Source: Natronobiforma cellulositropha (GTDB lineage: Archaea; Halobacteriota; Halobacteria; Halobacteriales; Natrialbaceae). Taken from it: a DNA stretch of 64,000 nucleotides. The translations under genes and the position numbers were made by a program. Location: NCBI RefSeq assembly GCF_025629245.1, contig NZ_JANZXN010000005.1:177897-241896 (forward strand), in the 5' to 3' direction. Below the pieces are notes generated by a model that saw nothing but the letters and a program-made list of their open reading frames with translations, was not told the DNA's origin and ran no database searches. Shown one piece after another: positions 1-8,127 of this stretch (its first letter is position 1; every line of letters starts with the position of its first letter).

Positions 1-2
1 TC

Positions 3-569
3 GCCATCTCGGCGCTCGAACCCGGCGAGACCGTCCTCGACCTCGGGTCGGGCGGTGGGTTCGACTGTTTTCTCGCAGCGGACGAAGTCGGACCCGACGG
101 GCGAGTGATCGGCGTCGACATGACTCCGGAGATGCTCGAGCGCGCCCGCGCGAACGCGGCCGAGAGTGGGACCGACACCGTCGAGTTCCGGCTGGGCGAG
201 ATCGAACACCTGCCGGTCGCAGACGCGTCGGTCGACGTGATCATCTCGAACTGCGTGCTCAACCTCTCGCCCTCGAAACCGCAGGTGTTCGCGGAGGCGT
301 GGCGCGTCCTGCGTCCCGGCGGGCGGCTCTCGATATCGGACCTCATCGCGACCGAACCGCTCCCAGAGCGGGTGCGCACCGACCCGGACCTCGTCGGCGG
401 CTGTATCGGCGGGGCGGCGACGGCAGACGACCTCGAGCACTGGCTCGAGGGCTGTGGCTTCGAGTCCGTCCGCATCGTCGAAGACCGCGAGTGGGAAGCG
501 ACCCACGACGGGGCGGCGGTGCCGGTCGTCTCCGCGCGTATCGAGGCGCGGAAGCCGACGGCGCGTTAG
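3..569 (+). CDS. arsM: Arsenite methyltransferase-type SAM methyltransferase (5' end outside window)
   Basis: The reading frame is open from the first bases, so the N-terminus lies outside the window. The visible part begins with the SAM-binding motif I (LDLGSGGGFDCFLAA), followed by the acidic VIGVDM strand. The motifs SNCVLNLS and GGCIGGA carry the two cysteines expected of ArsM-type enzymes, which methylate trivalent arsenic using SAM and thiols in the cytosol. An LRPGGRLSISD post-motif is also present. The 3' end overlaps the convergent PIN gene by 4 nt. Without the N-terminal third, which in ArsM carries another cysteine, a related class I methyltransferase cannot be fully excluded. Confidence 0.8.
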   Translation, partial: AISALEPGETVLDLGSGGGFDCFLAADEVGPDGRVIGVDMTPEMLERARANAAESGTDTVEFRLGEIEHLPVADASVDVIISNCVLNLSPSKPQVFAEAWRVLRPGGRLSISDLIATEPLPERVRTDPDLVGGCIGGAATADDLEHWLEGCGFESVRIVEDREWEATHDGAAVPVVSARIEARKPTAR

Positions 570-1039
570 GCCCGCGGGTCGCGGTCCGGGCCGGGGTACG
601 GACCGCCCTCGAGCGCCTCGTAGAGGCTCTCGGGGTCGAACAGGCGCGCGAAGGCGTCGGGCGAGCGGATACTGAGTGCGACCCGTGGCTGGAGCGCTGC
701 GCCGGTCGCCGCCGACCGGAGGCGGTCGTCGAAACTGAGCAGGTGGGCCGCCCGGCCGCGGTAGGCGGTGGCGAGCGCCGGGTGGTCGCCCTCGGGGTGG
801 TCGACGCGGCGGCTGTCGGTCTCGAGTCGCGCGCGGTGGGCCGCGGCGAGGTCGGCGTCGGCGAGGCGCGCGACGAGCGTCTCGGTCCGCTCGAGCAGCG
901 GGTCGCTCGTGAGTAGCTCGACCCAGGAGTGAGCGCGGACGTGATCGAGCGCCGCGCGAGTCTCACCGCCGACGAGCAGGTCGGCCGCGAGGACGTCCGC
1001 GTCGGCGACGACGCGTGCGGGGTTCGGCCGCTCAGCCAT
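566..1039 (-). CDS. PIN-domain-like protein (putative RNase, toxin-like)
   Basis: A 157-aa protein. It opens with a PIN-like strand and first acidic residue (VVADADVLAADLL, residues 10-22) and has a late LLSFDDRLR motif (about residues 107-115) where PIN domains carry their C-terminal acidic cluster. PIN proteins are metal-dependent ribonucleases and often the toxin of VapBC pairs. Its ATG overlaps the end of a 35-codon ORF by 8 nt, which suggests translational coupling and a toxin-antitoxin-like arrangement. The fold call rests on motif placement only, so a non-catalytic PIN-like role is possible. Confidence 0.65.
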   Translation of the reverse strand: MAERPNPARVVADADVLAADLLVGGETRAALDHVRAHSWVELLTSDPLLERTETLVARLADADLAAAHRARLETDSRRVDHPEGDHPALATAYRGRAAHLLSFDDRLRSAATGAALQPRVALSIRSPDAFARLFDPESLYEALEGGPYPGPDRDPRA

Positions 1040-1139
1040 CTTGGTCCTCGCGGAGCCGGTTCAGTTCCTCGGTAATCTCCTCGATGCTCACGTCGGCGCT
1101 CGCACCCGCCTCGAACAGGGTGTCCCAGCGTTCGGTCAT
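1032..1139 (-). CDS. 35-aa acidic small protein, candidate partner of the PIN protein
   Basis: Starts with ATG at 1139 and stops with TGA at 1032-1034. The protein begins MTERWDTLFEAG and continues with an acidic amphipathic stretch (SIEEITEELNRLRED), which looks like a single helix. It overlaps the start of the PIN gene by 8 nt on the same strand, as VapB-type antitoxins often do. It is too short for a recognisable DNA-binding domain; the antitoxin role is inferred from context. Confidence 0.6.
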   Translation of the reverse strand: MTERWDTLFEAGASADVSIEEITEELNRLREDQDG

Positions 1140-1193
1140 CGGTGAACTCGAGGCGGCGACGGGTGAAAAGCGGGTCGCCACGCCGTGGACAAA

Positions 1194-2612
1194 TCACCAC
1201 CGCTGCGCGCGGAGGTCGTACTCGTCGGCGACCGCGTCGGTCCGCTCGAGGAAGCGCTCGAACGGAACCGGTGGCAAGAGCGGGTGGCGGGCGTCGATCT
1301 CGTCGGGGAGGTCCGCGTGGTACCGGACGTGTGACTCGATGTCGGAGGGGTACGCCGACGGGTCGACACCGACGAAGCCCGCCCGATCGCGAGCGGCGTC
1401 GAGGACCGACCGCCACCGCTCGGCCGACGCCAGCCCCGCGGAGTCGACGCCGTGAGAGAAGAGCGTCGCGTACACGTCGTCGTAGGCGGGCGCGTCCGCG
1501 AGGTAACGCTCGAGACGGGCCGCGTCGGGCTGGGTGGTGAACGCGCTCCAGTAGGGCACCGAGCCGGTTCTGCAGGTCCACCACGGCTCGAGCAGGGCGA
1601 ACGAGCCGACGAGCAGGCGGTCGGTGGGCCGGCCGCGCCGGGCGTAGCGCTCGCGGTAACGGTCGGCGACGAACGGACTCAGGTCGCGCGGGTCGTCGAA
1701 GACGAACCGGCGGCGCTCGTAGCCCTCGCGGTCGGTGACCCGTTCGAGGTCTCTGCGGAGCGCGGGGTCGAAGCCCCACTCGGCCTCCGGACGGCGGCCG
1801 TCGGGGTCGGGGACGTCCCACGCGCGGACCGGCGACCCCTGGTCTGCGAGGAAGGCGGCGATGCGCTCGCTCCCCTCGTAGTACTCCTCGGGTTCGAGAC
1901 CGCCGAGACCGCCGAGTTGGAAGTGGTGGCGCTCGCCGAGGTCGATCACGGGCCAGTCGTAGGAACACTCGAGGCTGAGGACCGTTCCCCCGTCGTCGAG
2001 GACCGTCTCGAGGAAGGACTCGTAGGCGGGACCCAGGGTGTGGCTCTTCACCCGGAAGTAGGCGAGTTTCCTGACCATCAGTCGGTCCTGGTTCGGGTCG
2101 TGCATCTGGGAGAGACCGACGTCGGGGTTCGCCTCGAGGAAGGGACCGGCGTGGCGACGGCCCCAGGCGACGTCCGCCCGGACCGAGTCGGGGTGCAGCG
2201 ACCGACGAACCGGGACGAAGAAGGTCTGGGGGAGGTAGGGTACGCCGAGCATCGCCGCGAGGGAGACGCCCGCACCGTTGCTCGAGCCGACGAGGACCGC
2301 GGGATAGCCGCGTTCTGGATACTGCTCGACGACCCAGCGGCGAAAGGTCTCGACGTCGACCTCGCCGAGTGCGTCCGGGTCGATGCCCTCGTTCGCGCCG
2401 CCGTAGGTGTAGATGCCGTTCCGGATCCGACGGGGAAGGCGGTTGCCGAGCGGGGCGAGCGCCGCCAGTTTCGGGTGGATCAGCCCGAGTGCGGGGAACG
2501 CCTCGCCCCGGAGGTACCGGGCGGTCGCGCGGACGAAGACCGTCGTCGAGTCGAAGTTCGCGAGGGCGGGCGGCGTCGTGCGGTCGCCGGAGAGGTGCCT
2601 CGAGATGCGCAT
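1194..2612 (-). CDS. Conserved-looking protein of unknown function, alpha/beta-hydrolase-like motif
   Basis: A 472-aa protein; I do not recognise the family. I chose the ATG at 2612 (MRISRHLSGDRTTPP) because the upstream open frame is Arg/Pro-rich and reads like non-coding sequence. Near residue 107 there is VLVGSSNGAG, a G-x-S-x-G-like nucleophile elbow, followed by LAAMLGVPYLPQTFF, which could suggest an alpha/beta-hydrolase. The rest is rich in Trp, Tyr, Arg and Asp with no membrane segment or signal peptide. It diverges from the acidic membrane-protein gene at 2778. Confidence 0.7.
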   Translation of the reverse strand: MRISRHLSGDRTTPPALANFDSTTVFVRATARYLRGEAFPALGLIHPKLAALAPLGNRLPRRIRNGIYTYGGANEGIDPDALGEVDVETFRRWVVEQYPERGYPAVLVGSSNGAGVSLAAMLGVPYLPQTFFVPVRRSLHPDSVRADVAWGRRHAGPFLEANPDVGLSQMHDPNQDRLMVRKLAYFRVKSHTLGPAYESFLETVLDDGGTVLSLECSYDWPVIDLGERHHFQLGGLGGLEPEEYYEGSERIAAFLADQGSPVRAWDVPDPDGRRPEAEWGFDPALRRDLERVTDREGYERRRFVFDDPRDLSPFVADRYRERYARRGRPTDRLLVGSFALLEPWWTCRTGSVPYWSAFTTQPDAARLERYLADAPAYDDVYATLFSHGVDSAGLASAERWRSVLDAARDRAGFVGVDPSAYPSDIESHVRYHADLPDEIDARHPLLPPVPFERFLERTDAVADEYDLRAQRW

Positions 2613-2777
2613 GGGGGTGACAACCTGGGCGGGAGTCGGGCGCTGACGGAGAGACCTACGGTGACCGGCGGGATAAATCCGGGACCTGGCCGAAGCCACC
2701 CCGCGGAACTGACGGTGGGTTTCACCCGCCGGTCGAAGCTTGAACTGGCTGGGTGGTGTAGCCTCCGTGATCGAACG

Positions 2778-3617
2778 ATGACCGACGAACGATCCGGACT
2801 ATCGGACGTGATGGACGCACTGGAGGAGCGAACGAGTGACGTGGAACTCGAGGAACCGACGGATGCGGGCGTACGAGAAGCGCTCGGCACCTGGGCGGGA
2901 GACGGCACGCTCGCGCTGGCGCTCGGGGCGCTCTGCTGGTATCGCGCGCTCCGGTCGACGGGGCGCGTCCGAGGGCTCGTGCTGGCGACACTCGGCACGG
3001 GCCTGCTCGGTCTCGGCGTGCGTCGACGGCGACCGAATCGAGCACCGACGGACGAGGAACCGCCGTGGATTCCAGCGGCGGTCGGTGAGTCCGAGGCGGA
3101 GGAGGCGGAGAAAGAGACCGCAGACGACGCGGCCGCCGCGCTCGAGCGGCCGGTGGTCGACCGGGAGTCGGAGACCGACCTGGGTGGGCGGGCAACCAGC
3201 GAGGGGCGCGTGCCGACGGCCGACGAGACGGACGATCCGAGACGGGGACCGGGTGAACACAGTGCGAGCGAGGTTTCCGAGACAGACCTGGCCGCAGAGC
3301 CGGGTGAGGCGACCGGCCCGGACGCAGTGCAGGCGGAGCCGACGCAGACGGAGGCGACCGAACCGGAGGCTGACGCGGACGCCGAGCAGGCAGGCGGGAC
3401 CGACGCCGACGGGTTCGGCCAGGACGAAACCGACCTCGAAGCGGCCGACGAGGATGGCGACGCGCCGGACGCTCGAGCGGAAGACGGACGAGGCGAGACG
3501 GGGACGGCGGACGGGACGGAGGGAGCGACGGACGAGGGTGAGGAGTCGGGAGCAGGGGCGGAGGAGGCGGACGTCGAGCACGAGGCGGTCGACGACGAGG
3601 AGATGAACGGGCCGTGA
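2778..3617 (+). CDS. Small membrane protein with a long, very acidic C-terminal tail
   Basis: A 279-aa protein starting MTDERSGLSDVMDALEE. After about 40 acidic residues comes a hydrophobic hairpin (LALALGALCWYRAL and LVLATLGTGLLGLGV, about residues 41-78) followed by a basic RRRRP stop-transfer. About 190 residues of low-complexity Glu/Asp/Ala/Thr tail follow, with no Cys. By the positive-inside rule the tail is probably cytoplasmic. The next ORF starts with GTG overlapping this stop codon (GTGA). The family is unknown. Confidence 0.75.
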   Translation: MTDERSGLSDVMDALEERTSDVELEEPTDAGVREALGTWAGDGTLALALGALCWYRALRSTGRVRGLVLATLGTGLLGLGVRRRRPNRAPTDEEPPWIPAAVGESEAEEAEKETADDAAAALERPVVDRESETDLGGRATSEGRVPTADETDDPRRGPGEHSASEVSETDLAAEPGEATGPDAVQAEPTQTEATEPEADADAEQAGGTDADGFGQDETDLEAADEDGDAPDARAEDGRGETGTADGTEGATDEGEESGAGAEEADVEHEAVDDEEMNGP

Positions 3618-3802
3618 GCGGTGGTCTCGCCCGGCCGTCGAAGGTGCCACGGTACCTGTTCGGACTCCTCCACCCCTCGAGTGACTGGGGTCCCGAGTTG
3701 CTCGCGGTTCGCGAGCGCCCCGTCGAGCCGACGTGGTCCGCGGCGACGGGGACCGACGAGCCGCCCGAGCGAGTGCTCGTCTTCCGCGCCGAGGCGGAGT
3801 GA
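3614..3802 (+). CDS. 62-aa hypothetical protein, translationally coupled
   Basis: Begins with GTG at 3614, which overlaps the TGA of the preceding gene, and ends one base before the stop of the convergent transporter gene. The N-terminus (GGLARPSKVPRYLFGLLHP) is followed by an acidic tail. The overlap and close packing favour a real gene, but no family is recognisable and a chance ORF remains possible. Confidence 0.45.
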   Translation: MSGGLARPSKVPRYLFGLLHPSSDWGPELLAVRERPVEPTWSAATGTDEPPERVLVFRAEAE

Positions 3803-4906
3803 TCAGCGCCGACGCTCGAGCAGCCACCAGGCGAGCGCGCCGAGGAGGAAGGCGACGCCGACGTTGACGACGAGACCGAGGAGACCGACGCCGACGACCG
3901 CGGCGAACCCGGCGCGCGTGCCGATGGGGGCGAGCGCCGCTCGCGCCAGTTCGACGCCGACGACGGCGAGGAGGACGCCCAACAGCGCCATCGGGAACGC
4001 AGCCAGGAGCGCCCCGACGGCGACGAGCGCGAGCGCGAGGTAGCCGACGCCGAGGACCAGGTTCGCCCCGGCGGTTCGTGCGCCGAAGGCGTGTTTTCCA
4101 GCGAGACCGCCGCTGCCGTGACACATCGGAATTGCCCCGAAGGGAACGGCCGCGAGGCAGGTGACGCCCATGCTCCGGGAGAGGTCGTCGGGCGAGACCT
4201 TCCGGTCGTAGAGGTCGGCACAGAGCAGCGAGGTCGCGATGGCGGCGTTGCCGACCGTCATGCCGAGCTGGGCGACGGTTCCCTCGAGCGCGCCACGGGA
4301 GAACGAGGGCGTCCCGGCGGGAAAGAGGGTGAGCGCGGGGAGGCGGGGTGTCGGCAGGCCGGTGACGGCGACGGCGGCGAGCGAACCCACACCGAGGACG
4401 ACGAGCGCGCTCGCGCGAAAGCGCCCGGCGAGGACACAGCCAGCGACGAGCGCGACACCGGCCAGCGCGAGCGACGGGTCGGCGACCGACAGCGAGAGGG
4501 CCGCCTCGAGCAACAACAGCGCGACGGCGAGCTGGATGCCGCGGACCACCGGCGCGCCGACGACGCGCTGGATGCGCCCGACCAGTCCGAACCGGGCACC
4601 GACGAGCAGAACCAGCCCGCAGAGCAGCCCCGCGGCGGCGAGTTCCGGGTAGGAGAGCGCGCCGACGATGGCGAGACCGGCGAGCGCCTTCATCGGCTCG
4701 AGCGAGAGCGGCATCCCGTAGACGAGTCCCCAGACGATCTGGAAGACGCCGAAGCCGACGAGGACGTGAGCGAGCGAGACGCTCGTGGTGGCGGCGAGAG
4801 CGACCAGCAGCGGCAAGACCGTAATCGAATCACCTAGCGCACCGATCAGCTCACCCGTACTGAGTTCGATCTCGGCCCGTGTCCCTGGAAGGGACGTAAC
4901 AGCCAT
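3803..4906 (-). CDS. MOT1-type molybdate/sulfate transporter
   Basis: A 367-aa polytopic membrane protein with about 10 hydrophobic segments. It carries the signature stretches of the putative sulfate/molybdate transporter (MOT1) family: GDSITVLPLLVALA near the N-terminus, YGMPLSLEPMKALAGLAI near residues 64-81, GNAAIATSLLCADLYDRKVSPDDL, and PMCHGSGGLAGKHAFGARTAG. The family imports molybdate (plant and algal MOT1) across the cytoplasmic membrane. It diverges from the AIR-synthase-like gene at 5070. Substrate choice between molybdate and sulfate cannot be read from sequence. Confidence 0.88.
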   Translation of the reverse strand: MAVTSLPGTRAEIELSTGELIGALGDSITVLPLLVALAATTSVSLAHVLVGFGVFQIVWGLVYGMPLSLEPMKALAGLAIVGALSYPELAAAGLLCGLVLLVGARFGLVGRIQRVVGAPVVRGIQLAVALLLLEAALSLSVADPSLALAGVALVAGCVLAGRFRASALVVLGVGSLAAVAVTGLPTPRLPALTLFPAGTPSFSRGALEGTVAQLGMTVGNAAIATSLLCADLYDRKVSPDDLSRSMGVTCLAAVPFGAIPMCHGSGGLAGKHAFGARTAGANLVLGVGYLALALVAVGALLAAFPMALLGVLLAVVGVELARAALAPIGTRAGFAAVVGVGLLGLVVNVGVAFLLGALAWWLLERRR

Positions 4907-5069
4907 TGAGTAGCACTAGACGGAGATTCACATGACTCTTTTCAGCAACCGATACGAGTTTCCACGCGTCGGGGAAGAAACCATATGTAGTTATCCCTCC
5001 CGGTCTGGAACCGGACGACTGCAGCGACGATCAGACAGAGCTAACCGACCGACTTTAGTGGGTTTGGGT

Positions 5070-6086
5070 GTGACCCAGTTTGGAAAGATCGACCGGGCGT
5101 TCTTCGACGAGCGTATCGCGCCGAACCTGGGTGGTGTGCGCGAGGACGTCGCGGTCGGCCCGGCCCACGGTATCGACTTCGGGGTGATCGACGTCGGTGG
5201 ACGCACCGTCGCCATCGCGACCGACCCGCTCTCGATCCTGCCAGCGCTCGGCTTCGAGCGGGCGGCGCGCTTCGCCCTCGACCTCGTTCTCGCGGACGTC
5301 GCCGTCAGCGCCATCGCCCCGACCCACCTCTCGGTCTGTTTTACCCTGCCGCCCGAGATGACCGACGAGCAGTTCGCGACGGTCTGGGAGACGATCCACG
5401 CCGAGTGTCGCGACCTCGGCGTCGCCGTCGTCACGGGCCACACGGCGCGTTACTCGGACTGTTCGTACCCCTGGGTCGGCGCGGCGACGGTCCTCGGCGT
5501 CGGCGATCCGGAGCAGGTCGTCCGGCCCGACGGCGCGCGGCCCGGCGACCGCCTGCTCGTGACGACCGGACCCGGTGCGGAGACCGTCGGCCTGCTCGCG
5601 ACGCTGTTCGCGGACGAACTCGAGCTCTCCGAGGCGACGCTCTCGGCCGCCCAGGAGCGACTCGAGGACGTCTACTGCGTGCGCGACGCGCTGACGGCCG
5701 CCGCGGCGGGACCGGTGCGAGCGATGCACGACGTGACCGAGGGCGGACTGGCGGGGGCGCTTTGTGAGATGGCCGACGGTGCTGGCGTCCGTTTCGAAAT
5801 CGACCGTGCGGCGGTGCCGGTGAAGCCGGGCGTCGAGGCGGTCTGTACCCACCTCGAGATCGACCCCTGGAGCGTGACCAGCTGTGGCTCGCTCGTCCTC
5901 GCGGTCGCCCCCGAGGGCGTCGACGCGGTCCGTGAGGCGCTTTCGTCGCGGGGCACCCTCGTCGCCGAGGTCGGACGCGTCGACGCTGGCTCGGGGGTGG
6001 TCGTCGACGGTGAACCGCTCAGCCACCCGGAGACGGACCCCGCCTGGGATGCGTACGCGGACCTCCTCGAGCGCCGCGAGCGGTGA
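5070..6086 (+). CDS. AIR synthase-related (PurM/HypE superfamily) protein
   Basis: A 338-aa protein. I place the start at GTG 5070 (TQFGKIDRAFFDERI), because family members begin with this FGKxDRxFF motif and the upstream frame (from ATG 4932) looks non-coding. The N-terminal domain has ATDPLSILPALGFERA, the nucleotide/metal-binding strand of PurM-like proteins. The C-terminal domain carries MHDVTEGGLAGALCEMA (about residues 214-230), the second superfamily motif. The superfamily uses ATP to activate carbonyl or carbamoyl groups (PurM, HypE, ThiL, SelD). The neighbour thiD suggests a cofactor role, but no hyp genes are seen here. Confidence 0.8.
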   Translation: MTQFGKIDRAFFDERIAPNLGGVREDVAVGPAHGIDFGVIDVGGRTVAIATDPLSILPALGFERAARFALDLVLADVAVSAIAPTHLSVCFTLPPEMTDEQFATVWETIHAECRDLGVAVVTGHTARYSDCSYPWVGAATVLGVGDPEQVVRPDGARPGDRLLVTTGPGAETVGLLATLFADELELSEATLSAAQERLEDVYCVRDALTAAAAGPVRAMHDVTEGGLAGALCEMADGAGVRFEIDRAAVPVKPGVEAVCTHLEIDPWSVTSCGSLVLAVAPEGVDAVREALSSRGTLVAEVGRVDAGSGVVVDGEPLSHPETDPAWDAYADLLERRER

Positions 6087-6195
6087 CGGGCGGGCGGTAA
6101 TGAACGGGAATGGGTGGTGATTGGCGGTGATGGGCGGCGGGACCACGCCCGAGCGGAGCGCCGCCGCTTAGTACCACCGGGGCGTACCACGAGGT

Positions 6196-7476
6196 ATGAG
6201 ACAGCCAGCACCCGACAGCCGCCCCGTCGCCCTCACCATCGCCGGCAGTGACTCCGGCGGCGGCGCGGGCATCCAGGCGGACCTGGCGACGATGGCCGCT
6301 CACGGCGTCTTCGGCACCTCGGTGATCACGGCCGTCACCGCCCAGCACACCCGCGGGGTCGAACGCGCCTTCCCCCTCCCGCTCGAGGAGGTGCTCGCGC
6401 AGTTCGACGCCGTCACCGGGGATTTCGACCTCGGCGCGATCAAGACCGGCATGCTCGCGACGGGCGATCTCGTCGCGGCCGTCGCCGACCGGGTGGCGAG
6501 ACTCGAGACACCCGTCGTCGTCGATCCCGTGATGGTCGCGACCTCCGGCGACCGGCTCCTCGAGCGAGACGCAGAGCGCGCCTACGAGGAGTTGATCGCC
6601 GAATCGACGGTCGTGACGCCGAACGCCGACGAGGCCGCAGTGCTCACCGACATAACGGTCGAGGACGAGGCGAGCGCTCGCGCGGCAGGCGAGCACCTGT
6701 GTGCGATGGGCGCGGAGACCGCGCTCGTCAAGGGTGGACACGTCCCCGGCGAGGTCGTCCGCGACGTCCTCGTCACCGCCGAGGAGACGCTGACGCTCGA
6801 GCATCCCCGCGTCGACACCGACGCCACCCACGGCTCCGGCTGTGCGCTCTCGGCGGCCATCGCCGCACGCCTGGCCGCGGGAGACGACCTCGAGCGAGCG
6901 GTGGCCGAGGCGAGTGGCTTCCTCGCACGGGCGATCAGGTACCACTACGCCGTCGGGCAGGGTCCCGGCGCGGTCAACCACGCCGTCACGCTGCGCAACG
7001 AGGCGGCGAAGGCGACGGCCGCCGCCGAGGTCGGCCACACGCTCGAGCGACTGTCCGGGGAGACCGATGCCCTCGTCGCCGGAGCGACCCCGTTCGCGGA
7101 GACGCTCACGGACGTGTTCGTCGGCGACTCGAGCGACCCACGGGCGGAGGTGCGACCCGCCTCGACGGGCGGCCGGGAGGCGGCGGGTGAACTGGCCCAC
7201 CTCGTCCTCGCCGTCCGCGAACGCATCCCCGCAGTTCGGTTCGCGACCGGCGTTCGGCTCACACCGGCCGTCGAGCGCGCACTCGAGGGCCGTGTCGTCG
7301 CCATCGACGGCTGTGACCGGGCGGCGCTCGAGGCGGCACTCGACTCGACGAGTGGCGTCCACAGGGCGGACCCCGACGCGTGGCCCACGCTCCTCGTCGA
7401 GCACAGTGGGAAACGGCACGCAGTAGTCGTCGGCACGGAACCGGACGCGGTGTGTGACCGAACGCCAACACCGTGA
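6196..7476 (+). CDS. thiD: Hydroxymethylpyrimidine (phosphate) kinase ThiD with a diverged C-terminal extension
   Basis: A 426-aa protein. Residues 1-270 form a ribokinase-fold HMP/HMP-P kinase: [18 protein letters not shown] at the N-terminus, [26 protein letters not shown] and the anion-hole motif [15 protein letters not shown]. The enzyme phosphorylates HMP twice for thiamine synthesis. The last 130 or so residues sit where haloarchaeal ThiD proteins carry a ThiN thiamine-phosphate synthase domain. Here that part is short and only loosely ThiN-like ([20 protein letters not shown]). A TATA-like GCTTAGTA at 6166-6173 places transcription at the ATG (leaderless). Confidence 0.9.
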   Translation: MRQPAPDSRPVALTIAGSDSGGGAGIQADLATMAAHGVFGTSVITAVTAQHTRGVERAFPLPLEEVLAQFDAVTGDFDLGAIKTGMLATGDLVAAVADRVARLETPVVVDPVMVATSGDRLLERDAERAYEELIAESTVVTPNADEAAVLTDITVEDEASARAAGEHLCAMGAETALVKGGHVPGEVVRDVLVTAEETLTLEHPRVDTDATHGSGCALSAAIAARLAAGDDLERAVAEASGFLARAIRYHYAVGQGPGAVNHAVTLRNEAAKATAAAEVGHTLERLSGETDALVAGATPFAETLTDVFVGDSSDPRAEVRPASTGGREAAGELAHLVLAVRERIPAVRFATGVRLTPAVERALEGRVVAIDGCDRAALEAALDSTSGVHRADPDAWPTLLVEHSGKRHAVVVGTEPDAVCDRTPTP

Positions 7477-8014
7477 CCGGGCGGGCGCCGACCGCACGAC
7501 GAGACGCATCCCCGAACAGCGTGGAGACTGAATACCACCTTCAGCTATAGGTACAGCAGACAATCGAGTTTCCGTCAGTAGTTTCACGGCCACAGTATCC
7601 GACACAAAATTCGCCCCAAGTGCAAATCGAAGCGTTCATTCCCCCACAAGGAGGCACCGACGGGTCGGTTCGAGACATCGTCACCGGAACCTACAGGCCA
7701 GGTATCGATAGAGGTGTCGTATCTATTGGCATGCATTCAGACGAATACTTCTGCGTGTGAGAATGGAGCGTGGCGTGGAACGTACTCGAGTCCGTCACGA
7801 AGCACGGCCAGCTATTACAGTCGTACGCGCGTAATGGAGAACTAACTCGAAACCGAGTGAGAGGAAGCGATTGCGACGCGGGTCGCGACCGGCGTTTGAC
7901 GATGGCAAACGGCGCGTGAGTGAGCGGTCCCGAACGGAGGATCGTGAAACTCCGAGCATCGAGAGCGGCGGCTCGAGCGAACGAGACGGGCGTCGGCCTC
8001 CCCGGAATCGGAGC
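7477..8014. other. Intergenic stretch without a supportable gene
   Basis: About 540 bp between thiD and the MITE-like fragments downstream of the lipoprotein gene. Base composition is more AT-rich near 7540-7760. The open frames here have irregular codon use, shift between frames and lack a start with a promoter. I see no RNA gene. Confidence 0.5.
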
Positions 8015-8045
8015 GATAGTACCAATTGAAACGATGTACACACCG
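8015..8045 (+). repeat. Diverged MITE end
   Basis: Begins GATAGTACCAATTGAAACG and ends GTACACACCG. It resembles the GTAACAACTGCAACG...TTACACACTG end of the short elements at 46857-46936 and 49251-49334, with several substitutions. It lies in direct, not inverted, orientation relative to the second fragment at 8098. Confidence 0.45.
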
Positions 8046-8061
8046 CTCGCAGCCATCGCCC

Positions 8062-8088
8062 GGAGACCGGCCTGAGAGGACGGTCTCC
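8062..8088. repeat. Repeated stem-loop, copy 1
   Basis: GGAGACCG (8062-8069) pairs perfectly with CGGTCTCC (8081-8088) across an 11-nt loop that ends in GAGGA. It lies 40 nt beyond the stop of the lipoprotein gene. A related stem-loop with the same spacing is at 11515-11541, beyond the mannonate dehydratase gene. Confidence 0.6.
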
Positions 8089-8097
8089 AGGGGGAAC

Positions 8098-8122
8098 GAT
8101 AGTAGCCACTGCAAGTCAGTGG
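8098..8122 (+). repeat. MITE end fragment
   Basis: GATAGTAGCCACTGCAAGTC with AGTGG following. It matches the left terminal repeat of the element at 49251-49334 (TATAGTAGCCACTGCAAGTC) apart from the first base, then diverges. It ends 5 nt before the lipoprotein stop codon. Confidence 0.6.
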
Positions 8123-8127
8123 CTCCG

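Noticed and set aside
343..1968. Long Arg/Pro-rich open frame on the minus strand
   Set aside because: It lies opposite and out of phase with the arsM, PIN and 472-aa genes. Its composition (very high Arg/Pro) is the usual antisense shadow in high-GC DNA.
4932..5069. Upstream ATG extension of the AIR-synthase-like gene
   Set aside because: The 46 extra residues are unlike the family and cross the divergent promoter region; the GTG at 5070 matches the family N-terminus.
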